A stretch of DNA of 64,000 bases from Candidatus Methylacidiphilales bacterium (GCA_033875315.1 JANRJG010000042.1:24654-88653), one strand, 5' to 3'. Positions 27,637 to 36,603 are shown, numbered from the stretch's first letter. Numbers and translations are program-made. The notes: generated from the sequence alone by a model not told the origin.

Positions 27637-27954
27637 TCAAAACAGACGGGCCTCGCCGGCAGAATCCTCTTCTGCCGGGGCAGGCTGGTCTTCCCCCTGG
27701 ATGGCCGGGAGACCGCCCGGGGAAGCGGTAAATGTCCCCGACTTTTGCCGGGTTAACAATTCAATTTTTTGCTCTGCCGCCGCCAGCTTCTCGCTGCAAA
27801 GGCCCAGAAGCTTCATTCCTTCCTCGTAACGCCCGATCAGATCCTCCAAGGGCAGCTCGGGCGACTGCATCAGACCGACGAGTTCGTCGAGGCGGGCGAC
27901 GGCCTGTTCAAAGGTGATATCAGCGGACTTGTCCTTGGCAGGGGGCTTGGGCAT
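27637..27954 (-). CDS. xseB: Exodeoxyribonuclease VII small subunit
   Basis: A 105-residue XseB. The core is ITFEQAVARLDELVGLMQSP followed by LPLEDLIGRYEEGMKLLGLC and KLAAAEQKIELL, the two-helix family pattern. XseB stabilises the XseA nuclease that degrades single-stranded DNA. The C-terminal 35 residues are Pro/Glu/Ala-rich and not family-conserved. xseA is not in this window. The ATG at 27954 (MPKPPAKDK) is preferred to 27993. Confidence 0.88.
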   Translation of the reverse strand: MPKPPAKDKSADITFEQAVARLDELVGLMQSPELPLEDLIGRYEEGMKLLGLCSEKLAAAEQKIELLTRQKSGTFTASPGGLPAIQGEDQPAPAEEDSAGEARLF

Positions 27955-28015
27955 CGGGGAGTCAGACTCTGGCCGGGGCAGCGGTGAGATCAATCCCGAA
28001 AAGCAGGCGGCTGGA

Positions 28016-28876
28016 TCAGGGGGTCAGCTGACCATTGCGCCGGGGGAAACGCATCCGGTGGGCCAACCAACCATGTTTGGGGGCAAAGAGGAGGGCCACG
28101 ATGAACAAACCCGCCTGGGCCAGTACGATACAGGCCGCGGTGGACCCATCGATGCGGAAGCTGAACCAAATTCCGGCGGCACAGGCCAGCCAGGCACTGC
28201 CCACCGACCAGGCCATCATGCCCTCGAAACGGTCGCTCATGAGATAACCAATGCAGCCGGGTGTGATCAACATCGCCACCACCAGGATGATCCCCACCGC
28301 CTGCAAGGATACCACCACGGTAGCCGCCAGCAGGCAGAGCAAAAGGTAGTGAAGAAAGACCGTGTTCAAACCGATGGTCCTGGCCTGGAGGGGGTCGAAG
28401 CAAAAGAGCATCAGGTCCTTCCGGAGCACCAGGATCACCGCCAGGGTCACTCCCCCGATGGCCAAGACCTGCCGGAGCGTCTCCGGCTCAATGCCCAGAA
28501 TATTGCCGAAGAGGATGTGGTCGAGGTGAAGATCGCTTTCGGTTTTGGAAAAGAGCACCAGTCCGAAGGCGAAGAGACCGGTGAAGACGATACCCAGGAC
28601 AGTGTCCTCCTTCAGACGGCTGTTGGCCTTGAGAAACCCGCTGGCCGCGCCACAGAAGACCCCGCTGGCGAAGGCCCCTGCGGCCAGAGGCAACCCAAAC
28701 AGGTAGGCCAGAACGATCCCGGGCAGTACGGCATGCGAGACCGCATCGCCCAGGAGGGACCAGCCCTTGAGCACCAGATAACAGGAAAGGACCGCACAAA
28801 CCGTTCCCACCAACAACCCCGCGAGCAGGGCGTCCTGCATGAACGGGTGGGAAAAGGGTTCCCAGAGGCCGTTCAT
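28016..28876 (-). CDS. Mn/Fe ABC transporter permease (SitD/YfeD-like)
   Basis: A 286-residue ABC-3 family permease with about eight membrane segments. Family signatures are CYLVLKGWSLLGDAVSHAVL with PGIVLAYLFGLP, and AVGIILVVAMLITPGCIGYL. It forms the channel for manganese or iron import with the other permease. Its ATG overlaps the previous permease stop (ATGA). It is the last gene of the four-gene operon. Confidence 0.9.
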   Translation of the reverse strand: MNGLWEPFSHPFMQDALLAGLLVGTVCAVLSCYLVLKGWSLLGDAVSHAVLPGIVLAYLFGLPLAAGAFASGVFCGAASGFLKANSRLKEDTVLGIVFTGLFAFGLVLFSKTESDLHLDHILFGNILGIEPETLRQVLAIGGVTLAVILVLRKDLMLFCFDPLQARTIGLNTVFLHYLLLCLLAATVVVSLQAVGIILVVAMLITPGCIGYLMSDRFEGMMAWSVGSAWLACAAGIWFSFRIDGSTAACIVLAQAGLFIVALLFAPKHGWLAHRMRFPRRNGQLTP

Positions 28877-29709
28877 GGGGTGGCCCCCCGTGCGCGGGTG
28901 CAGAGGCCGCACTTCGGCGAAAACAAAAACGCGGCCAGAAAGACCAGGGTTTGCAGCACGACGATGCAGCCTCCCACTTCGCCATTGAGAAAGTAACCCG
29001 TGTAGGCCCCGGCACCCGAAACGACCGCCCCCATCAGGCCGGCTATCAACAACATGCGGTCAAACCGGTCGCTGAGCAGGTAGGCGGTGGCCCCCGGAGT
29101 CACCAGCATGGCCACCACCAGGATCGCCCCCACCGCTTGCAAGGCCGCGACGGTGATGAGCGAGAGGAGGGCCAGCAAGGTCAACTGAAGCAGGTGGACC
29201 GGAAGACCGAGCGTGCGGGCCTGACCAGGATCGAAACAAAAAAGTACCAGGTCTTTCCACTTCAGTCCCAGGACCAGCAAAGCCGTGGCCGAGATCAGGA
29301 CCATTTGCACCATGTCCGCGCGGGCGATGCCGAGGATGTTGCCAAAAACAATCGTCCTCAGATTGACCTCGGAGGGATGGAGCGATATGAGAAACAGGCC
29401 CAGGGCAAAAAAGGCGGTGAAAACCACCCCGATGACCGCATCCTCGCGCAACCGGGTGCGGGCCTTGACCAACCCCATGCCGAGCGCAGCCAGCATTCCG
29501 GTTGAGAATGCCCCCAGGACCATGGGCAATCCCAGGATGTGGGCGATGGCCACTCCTGGCACGACCGAATGGGAAAGGGCATCCCCCATCAACGACCAAC
29601 CCTTGAGGATGACAAAACAGGAAAGCAAGCCGCAGACCCCGCCGATGAGCGCGCTCATCACCATGGCCCGGACCATAAAATCGTATTGCAAGGGTTCCAA
29701 CCAGTTCAT
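28873..29709 (-). CDS. Mn/Fe ABC transporter permease (SitC/YfeC-like)
   Basis: A 278-residue ABC-3 family permease. It carries the same landmarks: [20 protein letters not shown] and [20 protein letters not shown]. It and the next gene are about 40% similar by eye, so they arose by duplication and probably form a heterodimer. The start overlaps the ATPase stop by 4 nt. Confidence 0.9.
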   Translation of the reverse strand: MNWLEPLQYDFMVRAMVMSALIGGVCGLLSCFVILKGWSLMGDALSHSVVPGVAIAHILGLPMVLGAFSTGMLAALGMGLVKARTRLREDAVIGVVFTAFFALGLFLISLHPSEVNLRTIVFGNILGIARADMVQMVLISATALLVLGLKWKDLVLFCFDPGQARTLGLPVHLLQLTLLALLSLITVAALQAVGAILVVAMLVTPGATAYLLSDRFDRMLLIAGLMGAVVSGAGAYTGYFLNGEVGGCIVVLQTLVFLAAFLFSPKCGLCTRARGATP

Positions 29710-30539
29710 TCTTCCACCCGGTCCTCGATTTTCCCGCCATGTCCAAGCACCAACGGCCGCTCGTCATCGGTCAACACGATTGGATTATCACCCGGAGCAT
29801 CGTCCAGGCGGAAATGGCGCAACTTGCCGCCGAAAGCCCGCCCAAGATTCTCGGCGGTGAAGACCTCGACCGTGGGACCATGCGCCAGCACCGTGCGGTT
29901 GATCAGCACCACTTGATCACAAAATTCCGGCACCGATCCGAGATTGTGGGTCGAAACCAGGATGATGTGTCCGGAAGCGCGCAGCTCGCGCAACACCTCG
30001 ATGATGGATATCTCGGTCTTCACATCGACGCCGGTGAAGGGTTCATCCAGGAGAATAACCTTTGCCTCCTGGGCCAGGGCGCGGGCCAGGAAGACGCGCT
30101 TCTTCTGTCCGCCGGAAAGCTCCCCGATCTGGCGGTCCTGCAGACCCTCCAGCCCGACACGCTCCAAGCTCCGCCGCACGGCCTCGCGGTCGGCCGCGCG
30201 GGGGATGCGCAGGAAGTTCATGTGGCCGTAGCGCCCCATCATGACCACATCCCGGACCAGAACCGGGAAACTCCAGTCGACTTCCTCCGCCTGGGGCACG
30301 TAGGCCAGCAGATTCCTGCGGCAGGCTTGGGGCACACTCAGGCCACCGATGGTGACCTCGCCCTCGGTCGGCCGGACAAAACCGACAATGGCTTTGAAGA
30401 GGGTCGACTTTCCACTGCCATTGACCCCGACGAGGGCACAGATCACTCCGGTTTCCAAACGGAAGGTGGCATCGTAAAGGGCGGTGTTCCCGTTGCTGTA
30501 GGTCACGGTCACCTTGGCCACATCAACAGAAAAACTCAT
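29706..30539 (-). CDS. Mn/Fe ABC transporter ATPase (SitB/YfeB-like)
   Basis: A 277-residue ABC ATPase. The Walker A is GVNGSGKST, the Q-loop [20 protein letters not shown], the signature [17 protein letters not shown], Walker B VILLDEP and the His switch [25 protein letters not shown] is close to YfeB/SitB proteins, which import manganese and iron. The C-terminus ([17 protein letters not shown]) is like theirs. It is coupled to its neighbours by 4-nt overlaps on both sides. Confidence 0.93.
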   Translation of the reverse strand: MSFSVDVAKVTVTYSNGNTALYDATFRLETGVICALVGVNGSGKSTLFKAIVGFVRPTEGEVTIGGLSVPQACRRNLLAYVPQAEEVDWSFPVLVRDVVMMGRYGHMNFLRIPRAADREAVRRSLERVGLEGLQDRQIGELSGGQKKRVFLARALAQEAKVILLDEPFTGVDVKTEISIIEVLRELRASGHIILVSTHNLGSVPEFCDQVVLINRTVLAHGPTVEVFTAENLGRAFGGKLRHFRLDDAPGDNPIVLTDDERPLVLGHGGKIEDRVEE

Positions 30540-31438
30540 GGACGGTCCTCCGGGGTGAAACCGCGGACAATGGTGTTGGCGTTGGTTTCAAGCAGTTTCA
30601 AATAAGTCGGTGCCGGACCATCCGGCCCGGTGAGGGAATCAACATACAAGACGCCGCCGTAGCGTGCCCCGGTTTCCTGGGCGATCTGCCGGGCCGGCTT
30701 GTCACTGACCGTACTTTCGGAGAAGACCACCGGGATTTTCTCCCGGCGCACGATATCGATGACTTTGCGCACCTGTTGCGGTGTGCCCTGTTGGTCGGCA
30801 TTGATCGGCCAGAGATACAATTGCTTCATTCCGTAATCCCGGGCCAGGTAAGAAAAAGCCCCCTCGCTGCTGACCAGCCAACGGCGCTCGGCCGGGATGG
30901 AATCCAAAGCTTGGCGGAGCGGAGCGTCCGCCGCACGGATCTGCTCGGTGTAGGCACGGGCATTGGCCGAGTAGACCGCCTCGTTCGCCGGATCCAGTTT
31001 CGCAAGGGCCGCGCGCACGTTTTCCACATAAATCAAGGCGTTGGCTGGCGACATCCAGGCATGGGGATTCGGTTTTCCGGTGTAGGGTCCCTCGCTGATG
31101 CCCATCGGCTCGATGCCCTCGGTCAACACCACACCCGGCACCCGGCCGAGGCGGCGGAGAAATTTCTCGAACCAACGTTCCAGATTCAGACCGTTCCACA
31201 AGATCAAGTCAGCCTGCTGGGCCCGGACCATATCACCCGGCGTCGGCTCATATCCATGGATTTCCGCCCCCGGCTTGGTGATGGAGACCACCTCCGCCGC
31301 ATCCCCCGCCACATGGGCGGCGATGTCCTGCAGGATGGTGAACGTGGTCAGGACACGTTTCTTGCCCGTCGCAGCCTGTCCGGGCAGGGATGAGGCCATG
31401 ACCAGCAGCAGAAAAAGCAAAAGGGGCCGGAGCTTCAT
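30536..31438 (-). CDS. Mn/Fe ABC transporter substrate-binding protein (SitA/YfeA-like)
   Basis: A 300-residue periplasmic metal-binding protein with a signal peptide to about residue 22. The four expected metal ligands are visible: His in AEIHGYEP, His in PNPHAWMSP, Glu in [11 protein letters not shown] and Asp in [29 protein letters not shown] and [17 protein letters not shown] are diagnostic of the SitA/YfeA group. It is the first gene of the operon, facing mntR. Confidence 0.94.
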   Translation of the reverse strand: MKLRPLLLFLLLVMASSLPGQAATGKKRVLTTFTILQDIAAHVAGDAAEVVSITKPGAEIHGYEPTPGDMVRAQQADLILWNGLNLERWFEKFLRRLGRVPGVVLTEGIEPMGISEGPYTGKPNPHAWMSPANALIYVENVRAALAKLDPANEAVYSANARAYTEQIRAADAPLRQALDSIPAERRWLVSSEGAFSYLARDYGMKQLYLWPINADQQGTPQQVRKVIDIVRREKIPVVFSESTVSDKPARQIAQETGARYGGVLYVDSLTGPDGPAPTYLKLLETNANTIVRGFTPEDRP

Positions 31439-31460
31439 CGGCCCAACCTAGACTCTCTTG

Positions 31461-31478
31461 AGTTAGATGCAACTAACT
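31461..31478. promoter_or_regulatory. Candidate MntR operator
   Basis: AGTTAG-ATGCAA-CTAACT is an 18-nt inverted repeat with perfect 6-bp arms and a TGCA centre, placed in the 94-nt gap between the importer operon and mntR. It lies in the 17-nt spacer of a possible mntR promoter (TTGAGT at 31458-31463, TTAAGA at 31481-31486). A dimeric DtxR/MntR-type repressor bound here could control both directions in response to Mn or Fe. Confidence 0.6.
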
Positions 31479-31532
31479 TTTTAAGACCATATTAACATTG
31501 CTAGCCGGGCTTATTCCGCTTAGGGTCTCCCC

Positions 31533-31973
31533 ATGGCCCAGCCCGTGGCTCCCCTGCTTTCGCAGAGCATTGAAGACTACCTGGAACGGATCTACGAGTT
31601 GATCGAACTCAAGGGCTACGCCCGCGTCTCCGACATTGCCGAGGCCCTGCGTTTCACCCGTCCCAGTGTCTCCATCATGGTCAAGCGCCTGGACAAACTG
31701 GGCTTCCTGCGATACGAGAAGTATCGCGGCCTGACCCTGACGGAAAAGGGCCGGGAGGTGGCCCGGCGCATCCAACGCCGGCACGTCATTCTAACCGAGT
31801 TCTTCACCCTTCTCGGGCTGGACCGCAACGTCATCGCACGCGACGTCGAAGGCATTGAACACCACGTCAGCTCGGAGAGCCTGGAAAAATTGGAACGGAT
31901 TGTGGAATACTGGGCCCGCCACCCGGCGGAACTCCGCCGGATCATTCCCGGAGCGGGCAAGAACCGTCCCTGA
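31533..31973 (+). CDS. mntR: MntR-like metal-dependent transcriptional regulator (DtxR family)
   Basis: A 146-residue regulator. The N-terminal winged helix is SIEDYLERIYELIELKGYAR followed by VSDIAEALRFTRPSVSIMVK with DKLGFLRYEKYRGLTLTEKG. The C-terminal dimerisation domain has GIEHHVSSESLEKLERIVEY, with the His/Glu residues that bind metal. It lacks the SH3 domain of DtxR/IdeR, as MntR does. When loaded with Mn (or Fe) it should repress the divergent importer. It is probably autoregulated through the operator described. Confidence 0.9.
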   Translation: MAQPVAPLLSQSIEDYLERIYELIELKGYARVSDIAEALRFTRPSVSIMVKRLDKLGFLRYEKYRGLTLTEKGREVARRIQRRHVILTEFFTLLGLDRNVIARDVEGIEHHVSSESLEKLERIVEYWARHPAELRRIIPGAGKNRP

Positions 31974-32003
31974 CTGTCCGCTCAAGCCATAACGATGCCG
32001 TTG

Positions 32004-32173
32004 CTCACCGCGAAGATCGCGAAGGACGCGATGTATTTGGGACTTGGATACTGAAAAAATTCAATTCACCAGTCGGTGAGTCTGAATCCGAGGGCAATGA
32101 GCTTGAATGGCTCTGTATTTTATTCATATCCAACTATTTCGACTTCGCGCCCTTCGCGCCCTTCGTGGTGAAC
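32004..32173. repeat. Intergenic repeat-like element (second copy of the 170-330 type)
   Basis: The gap between mntR and the ATPase (convergent) begins with CTCACCGCGAAG and ends with tandem CTTCGCGCC repeats and CTTCGTGGTGAA, its imperfect inverted counterpart. A small hairpin (TCACC/GGTGA) is in the middle. It is almost the same size as the 170-330 element (170 against 161 nt). No ORF or other signal is seen in this 206-nt gap. Confidence 0.5.
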
Positions 32174-32179
32174 AACCGC

Positions 32180-34405
32180 TCAACGCCGGAAAAGCAGGCG
32201 CAGGCTGTTGAGACAAACCAGCACCGTACTACCCTCGTGGGCCATCACGCCGAGGCTGAGGGGGATTTTCCCGGTCAAAGACCCCAACGCCATCACGACC
32301 ACCGTACCAAAGGCCACGACCAAATTTTGTCGGATGATGGTGCGGGCCCTGCGGCTGAGCAGGTAGGCCTTCAGGAAAAGATCGATGCGGTCGTTCATGA
32401 GCACAACGTCGCTTTGCTCGACCGCGGCATCGCTGCCCCTGGCCCCCATGCCGACAGCCACTTGGGCCGCGGCCAGGCTGGGCGCATCATTGATTCCGTC
32501 GCCCACCATGGCCACCACATGGCCCTCGCGGGTCAACTCCTCGATGGCGCGCACTTTGTCCGCAGGCAACAACCCGCCGCGGATATCCTTGGCATCGAGC
32601 CCGATCTCCGCCCCGACCTGGTCCGCCACCTGCTGCCGGTCCCCGGTCAACATGACGGTGCGCAGCCCGAGTTCATGCAACGATTCCAGCACCGGCTTGG
32701 ATTCCACGCGCACCCGGTCGCGCAGGAGCATGCGTCCCAGAACATCGCCCTTGAGAATCCAGATTTCGCTGCAGGCCGCTTCGGGAAGGGGCACGGCATC
32801 GACCAGAGCGGCCACCGCCCCCTGGGCCACCAGTTCACGACGACCGATGACGCACAATTCCCCGTTCAGCCGTGCACTCACGCCCTGGCCGGTGTGGTTT
32901 TGGAAATCGCCCACCCCGAGGTCGCTCAATCCCTGCTTGCGTCCGTAACGCACGATGGCCCGGGCGATCGGGTGTGAAGCCTGCACTTCCATGCTGTAGG
33001 CAAGTTCGGCCACATCGCGTTCGCGACCCGGGGGCAGACTGAGGACCTGCTCGACTTCCAATTCGCCGGAGGTGAGGGTTCCGGTTTTGTCGAGGGCCAC
33101 ACAGTCGACACGAGCCAATTCTTCGACAGCCGCCCCGCCACGGAAAAGGAAACCCTGACGGGCACCGGCAGCGATGGCGGCCAGGATGGCGGAGGGGATG
33201 GAGAGAACGAGGGCGCACGGGCTCATGACCACCATCAAGGTCATAGCACGGTAAAACGCGGAGTATCCATCGTTGTTCTCAAAAGGGGGGACCTTGAGAA
33301 CGATCCACCAAACAAAAAACATCAATGCCGTGCAGCCCAGAACCACCCAGGTGTAACCGGTGCCGAAACGGTCGGTGAACCGTTGAGCGGGGGCGCGGCG
33401 GTTTTGTGCGTTGCGGATGAGGTCGATGATTTTCTGCAACGCACTTTGCCGGAGCGGCCGGAGCACCCTGGCCTTGACCGAACCCCAGGTGTTGAGTGTG
33501 CCGCCGAACACCTCGTCGCCGGGATTCTTGGCCACTGGAAGACTCTCCCCGGTCAGGGCCGATTCATCGGCCGCCGTCTGGCCGTCGGTCAACAGCGAAT
33601 CCACCGCGAACAAATCCCCCGGCCGCACGACGAGGATATCGCCCGGCTGGAGGGATTCGGCCGGGACCTCCTCCTCGGAGCCGTCGGACCGGAGGCGGAT
33701 GGCATGGCGCGGGGTGGCCTTGAGCAGGGAGTCGATGGCTCCGCGGGTGCGGTGGGAAGCGTAGGCCTCCATGGCCCCGGAGGCGGAAAACAGGAAGAGC
33801 AGCAGGGCTCCCTCACCCCAGGCTCCCACCAACGAAGCTCCGGCGGCGACCGCCAGCATGAGGAAGTGAATATCCAGACGTCCACGGCGCAGGTTGTGCC
33901 AGGCATCCTCGGCCGCGTCGCGTCCACCGGCCAGCAGGGCTCCGGCATAGAAGACCACATCCAGCCATGAAGGGCCCAATTGCAGCTTGTGCACCAGAAA
34001 ACCGGAGACCAGCAGGGCCCCACAGATGCCGGCATAAGTGGCCAGTTCGCGCCAGTCCTCTTCTTCCTCCTCCTCCTCGAACCAATCCAGCTCCCGCCAT
34101 TTCCAGAATGTCGGCGCCGTCGGGCACGTGGGCTTGCGCAATACCGTTCCGTCACCTTCCTTGTCCACGCGGATGGAGGGACTCAAACCGGTGCGTTGTT
34201 CCGGCAAGAGGGCCTCGACTTCGGCCAACGATTGGCGCAGGGCTTCCTGCAAGGCGGCGACATCGACATTCCCCAACGTGGCCACGCTCAGGCGGCGGTT
34301 TTCCGGGTCGATCCGCACCGCCTCGACCCCAGGCTGGGAAATGAGGAAACGCGACAGGCCGACCAGGCGCAAGTCGTCGGAATCAGCAGGTGCCGAGAAA
34401 GACAT
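32180..34405 (-). CDS. P1B-4 type heavy-metal exporting ATPase (Fe/Co class)
   Basis: A 741-residue P-type ATPase. There are about six to eight membrane helices, a SPC motif at 395-397 in the ion-binding helix (MSPCALVLSIPSA), the phosphorylated Asp at 439 (DKTGT), HP in ASHPIARAIV, TGD and GDGINDAPSLAAAQ. Near the C-terminus is HEGST at 723-727 (MAHEGSTVLVCLNSLRLL). SPC plus HEGxT is the P1B-4 signature, linked to Fe(II) and Co(II) efflux. The N-terminal domain is like a metal-binding HMA domain but has no CxxC. A run of seven acidic residues (EEEEEEED) follows. It is 6 nt downstream of the membrane gene at 34412. Confidence 0.9.
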   Translation of the reverse strand: MSFSAPADSDDLRLVGLSRFLISQPGVEAVRIDPENRRLSVATLGNVDVAALQEALRQSLAEVEALLPEQRTGLSPSIRVDKEGDGTVLRKPTCPTAPTFWKWRELDWFEEEEEEEDWRELATYAGICGALLVSGFLVHKLQLGPSWLDVVFYAGALLAGGRDAAEDAWHNLRRGRLDIHFLMLAVAAGASLVGAWGEGALLLFLFSASGAMEAYASHRTRGAIDSLLKATPRHAIRLRSDGSEEEVPAESLQPGDILVVRPGDLFAVDSLLTDGQTAADESALTGESLPVAKNPGDEVFGGTLNTWGSVKARVLRPLRQSALQKIIDLIRNAQNRRAPAQRFTDRFGTGYTWVVLGCTALMFFVWWIVLKVPPFENNDGYSAFYRAMTLMVVMSPCALVLSIPSAILAAIAAGARQGFLFRGGAAVEELARVDCVALDKTGTLTSGELEVEQVLSLPPGRERDVAELAYSMEVQASHPIARAIVRYGRKQGLSDLGVGDFQNHTGQGVSARLNGELCVIGRRELVAQGAVAALVDAVPLPEAACSEIWILKGDVLGRMLLRDRVRVESKPVLESLHELGLRTVMLTGDRQQVADQVGAEIGLDAKDIRGGLLPADKVRAIEELTREGHVVAMVGDGINDAPSLAAAQVAVGMGARGSDAAVEQSDVVLMNDRIDLFLKAYLLSRRARTIIRQNLVVAFGTVVVMALGSLTGKIPLSLGVMAHEGSTVLVCLNSLRLLFRR

Positions 34406-34411
34406 GACGGC

Positions 34412-34912
34412 TCACTCTACCTGGCCGGTCCCGGGCGAAAGAGCCTTGCCGGTGCGAAACTCGGGGTGACGGATCTTGCCCCCGGCTTCGGCCACCCGGA
34501 TCGTTCCTACGATGACAAAAATCATCCAAGCCGAAAAAACAAGCACGGAAGGGAGAGCGAAGCGGGGCCAACGAGTCAAGACCACCGCCAATACCACGGC
34601 CAGTCCCCCCGAAAGATAGATGGCCCAGGAAAGACCTTCGGCGGCTTCCTCGTGTTCATGCAGCCATCCTTCCCCCTCCCCGTCCAAGGCGGGCTGGATC
34701 AGGCCTTTCTCAAATCGTTCTTCCGCCTCTTCACCGGTATACATCACTCCGGCAGTGGCCAAAGCCATCGCCGCGATCAACCCGAGGGCCGTCAATTGGA
34801 CAGGTGGAGTCTTGAATACAGTTCCCACCCAGAGGATCAACAACCCAATGGGAATGCCCACGATGGGCAAATGATTGAGGGCTATGTGGAGGTGTTCGGG
34901 GGTCAGGTTCAT
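34412..34912 (-). CDS. Small membrane protein, uncharacterised (DUF2231-like)
   Basis: A 166-residue protein with four likely membrane segments: HLHIALNHLPIVGIPIGLLI, QLTALGLIAAMALATAGVMY, LSWAIYLSGGLAVVLAVVLT and LPSVLVFSAWMIFVIVGTIR. The HxHxALxHLP opening resembles DUF2231 proteins, where histidines could bind metal or heme. A hydrophilic central loop contains EEAEERF and HEHEEAAE. Immediately followed by the P1B-4 ATPase (6 nt), so they form an operon and may share a metal-export job. AAGGA lies 4 nt upstream of the ATG at 34912. Function not known. Confidence 0.6.
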   Translation of the reverse strand: MNLTPEHLHIALNHLPIVGIPIGLLILWVGTVFKTPPVQLTALGLIAAMALATAGVMYTGEEAEERFEKGLIQPALDGEGEGWLHEHEEAAEGLSWAIYLSGGLAVVLAVVLTRWPRFALPSVLVFSAWMIFVIVGTIRVAEAGGKIRHPEFRTGKALSPGTGQVE

Positions 34913-34935
34913 GTTCCTTCTTTTGTTAAGAAGAC

Positions 34936-34964
34936 ACATTACCCACACTAATTGAGAACAACAA
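34936..34964 (-). promoter_or_regulatory. Promoter candidate for the metal-ATPase operon
   Basis: On the minus strand TTGTTG (34964-34959) and TAATGT (34941-34936) are 17 nt apart, 24 nt before the start codon of the membrane gene. A palindromic GGAGGATA-AA-TATCTCC (34973-34989) lies just upstream and may be the end of the lpxH-like transcript or an operator. Confidence 0.5.
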
Positions 34965-35013
34965 GCTCGATTGGAGGATAAATATCTCCACTACAATCAA
35001 TTACACTTGAGAC

Positions 35014-35823
35014 TCAAACTCGCGTGAGAACCGCTTGCGGGCTCGACAACTCGTTCTCTTTGGGCGCCAAGTCCGACTGCTCACCAACTGATTGGACGTG
35101 CAGGTCCCGCAGGAGTTCAATCCGTCCATCCATGTGCTCGACCAAGGCGGAGCAGCTTTCGACCCAGTCGCCCGAGTTGTAATAGTGGGTGTTCCCCAAT
35201 TGGCGATCGGCCGCATGGTGGATATGGCCGCAGAGCACGGCATCCACCTGGTAATCCTCCGCATAGCGCACCACGGCCTGTTCGAAATCACCGATGAAGC
35301 TGACCACGTTCTTGACCTCGTTTTTGACAAAAGCGCTGAGCGACCAATAGGGCCGTCCCAAGAGACGACGCCCCAAGTTCACCACCCCGTTGAGGTTGAG
35401 GAGGATCTTGTAACCCAAATCACCAATGTGGGCCAGCCAGCCCAGATTCTGCACCACCACATCCAGTTCATGCCCATGGATGACCAGGATACGGCGACCA
35501 TCGACCGTGGTGTGGATGTCGTTTTTGCGCACGGTCACGGAACCGTAAGGTCCGAGAAATCCGCCCAGAAATTCATCGTGGTTGCCCGGGATATAAATCA
35601 ACTCCGTGCCTTTGCGTGATTTGCGCAAAAGCTTCTGGATCACGTCGTTGTGGTCCTGTGGCCAGTAGATCCCGCGACGCAGGGCCCAGATGTCGATGAT
35701 ATCGCCGACCAGATAAAGGCGGTCGAACTCATGGTGCTTCATGAACTCCAAAAGTGCGGCGGCTTTGCTCCCCCGCGTGCCGAGGTGAACATCCGAAATC
35801 CAGCAAGTGCGATAATGGGCCAT
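35014..35823 (-). CDS. UDP-2,3-diacylglucosamine diphosphatase-like phosphoesterase
   Basis: A 269-residue calcineurin-like phosphoesterase of the LpxH/LpxH2 type. Metal ligands are Asp11 and His13 (SDVHLG), Asp41 (VGDIIDIW), Asn/His in PGNHDE, and His in VIHGHELD and LCGHIHHAADRQ. It probably cleaves UDP-2,3-diacylglucosamine to lipid X in lipid A synthesis, but LpxH-like paralogues with other substrates exist. lpxA of the same pathway is at 41.5 kb. The 168-nt upstream gap holds two DnaA boxes. Confidence 0.8.
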   Translation of the reverse strand: MAHYRTCWISDVHLGTRGSKAAALLEFMKHHEFDRLYLVGDIIDIWALRRGIYWPQDHNDVIQKLLRKSRKGTELIYIPGNHDEFLGGFLGPYGSVTVRKNDIHTTVDGRRILVIHGHELDVVVQNLGWLAHIGDLGYKILLNLNGVVNLGRRLLGRPYWSLSAFVKNEVKNVVSFIGDFEQAVVRYAEDYQVDAVLCGHIHHAADRQLGNTHYYNSGDWVESCSALVEHMDGRIELLRDLHVQSVGEQSDLAPKENELSSPQAVLTRV

Positions 35824-35847
35824 GGGTGTCAGGTATACTAGGCGTTG

Positions 35848-35867
35848 TTATTCACAATTTATTCACA
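35848..35867 (+). promoter_or_regulatory. Two tandem DnaA boxes, 11 bp apart
   Basis: TTATTCACA occurs at 35848-35856 and again at 35859-35867, separated by AT. Both match the consensus TTATNCACA exactly. The 11-bp repeat places them on the same face of the helix. They lie in the 167-nt gap between the divergent lpxH-like gene and the exonuclease gene. No dnaA, dnaN or AT-rich unwinding region is close, so an origin is unlikely; DnaA titration or DnaA-controlled transcription is possible. Confidence 0.55.
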
Positions 35868-35990
35868 TACTAGCCATGGGTGTGTCATGACCATTGCAGC
35901 AAAGAGGCAATTATGTGACAATCAACTTTTCCCGAGTAAGTCCCACGGAATGGACTTCTCAAGCACCCCACCCGCTCCCATCTTCCTCCC

Positions 35991-36554
35991 ATGACCTACG
36001 GCAAGGCGCGCTACGCCGCCATCGATTTTGAATCCGCCGGCAGCGCCCCGGGAAAAACCGATGCCCCGATCCAGCTGGGCATCGCCCTGATGGAAGGGGG
36101 GACGATCCAAACAGAAGGAGCTCTCCGCACCTATCTCCGCACCGATCGCCCGGTCACTTGGACCGCACAACAGGTCCATGGCATCACCGACGGCGACCTG
36201 GCCGACGCACCGTCCCTGGCGGAACTATGGCCGGAGATTCAACGAAGGCTGACCGGCCGCGTCATCGTGGCCCACAGCGCGGCGACGGAGAAGCGGTTCC
36301 TGCGCCTCTTCCCCACCCACCGTTTCGGCCCTTGGGTCGACACCCTGGCTCTCGGGCGGGAAATCCATCCCGGGCTGGCCTCACACCGGCTCGGCGACCT
36401 GGTGCAGGCACTGGATCTGGAGTCGTCACTGGCATTGGCCTGCCCGGGTTTGCGCTGGCATGACGCACTCTATGATGCCACAGCCAGTCTGATTCTCCTG
36501 GCCCGCCTGATCCGGGATGGGGCAATGGAAAACCTTCCCCTGGAAAGTCACTGA
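35991..36554 (+). CDS. 3'-5' exonuclease, DnaQ-like (DEDDh)
   Basis: A 187-residue RNase-T/DnaQ-fold exonuclease. Exo I: YAAIDFESAG, with Asp/Glu; Exo II: VIVAHSAATEKRFL; Exo III-epsilon: GLRWHDALYDATASLIL, with the His and Asp of the DEDDh set. QVHGITDGDLADAPSL is also typical. It probably acts in DNA repair or proofreading as a stand-alone nuclease. No clear ribosome-binding site precedes the ATG at 35991. The next gene is convergent. Confidence 0.82.
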   Translation: MTYGKARYAAIDFESAGSAPGKTDAPIQLGIALMEGGTIQTEGALRTYLRTDRPVTWTAQQVHGITDGDLADAPSLAELWPEIQRRLTGRVIVAHSAATEKRFLRLFPTHRFGPWVDTLALGREIHPGLASHRLGDLVQALDLESSLALACPGLRWHDALYDATASLILLARLIRDGAMENLPLESH

Positions 36555-36564
36555 ATCCCGGCGC

Positions 36565-36582
36565 CGCTTTCCAAGGAAAGCG
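36565..36582. terminator. Palindrome between convergent genes
   Basis: CGCTTTCC-AA-GGAAAGCG is a perfect 18-nt palindrome, 10 nt after the exonuclease stop and 22 nt before the hpnG stop. It can form a stem in either transcript, but no T-run follows, so termination is only likely, not certain. Confidence 0.4.
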
Positions 36583-36603
36583 ATCGAATTGGAATATCGG
36601 ATA

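Noticed and set aside
25783..27756. Long open reading frame of 657 codons opposite dxs
   Set aside because: Mirror of the dxs coding sequence; composition is explained by high GC in codon position 3, with no family motifs. Similar antisense frames opposite pilB, argG, lpxA and others were dropped for the same reason.
31974..32179. CGCGAAG and CTTCGCG heptads as a CRISPR-like array
   Set aside because: Units are 7-9 nt, without regular spacers, and no cas genes are near.
35824..35990. Replication origin at the DnaA boxes
   Set aside because: Only two boxes, no dnaA or dnaN nearby and no AT-rich unwinding tract.
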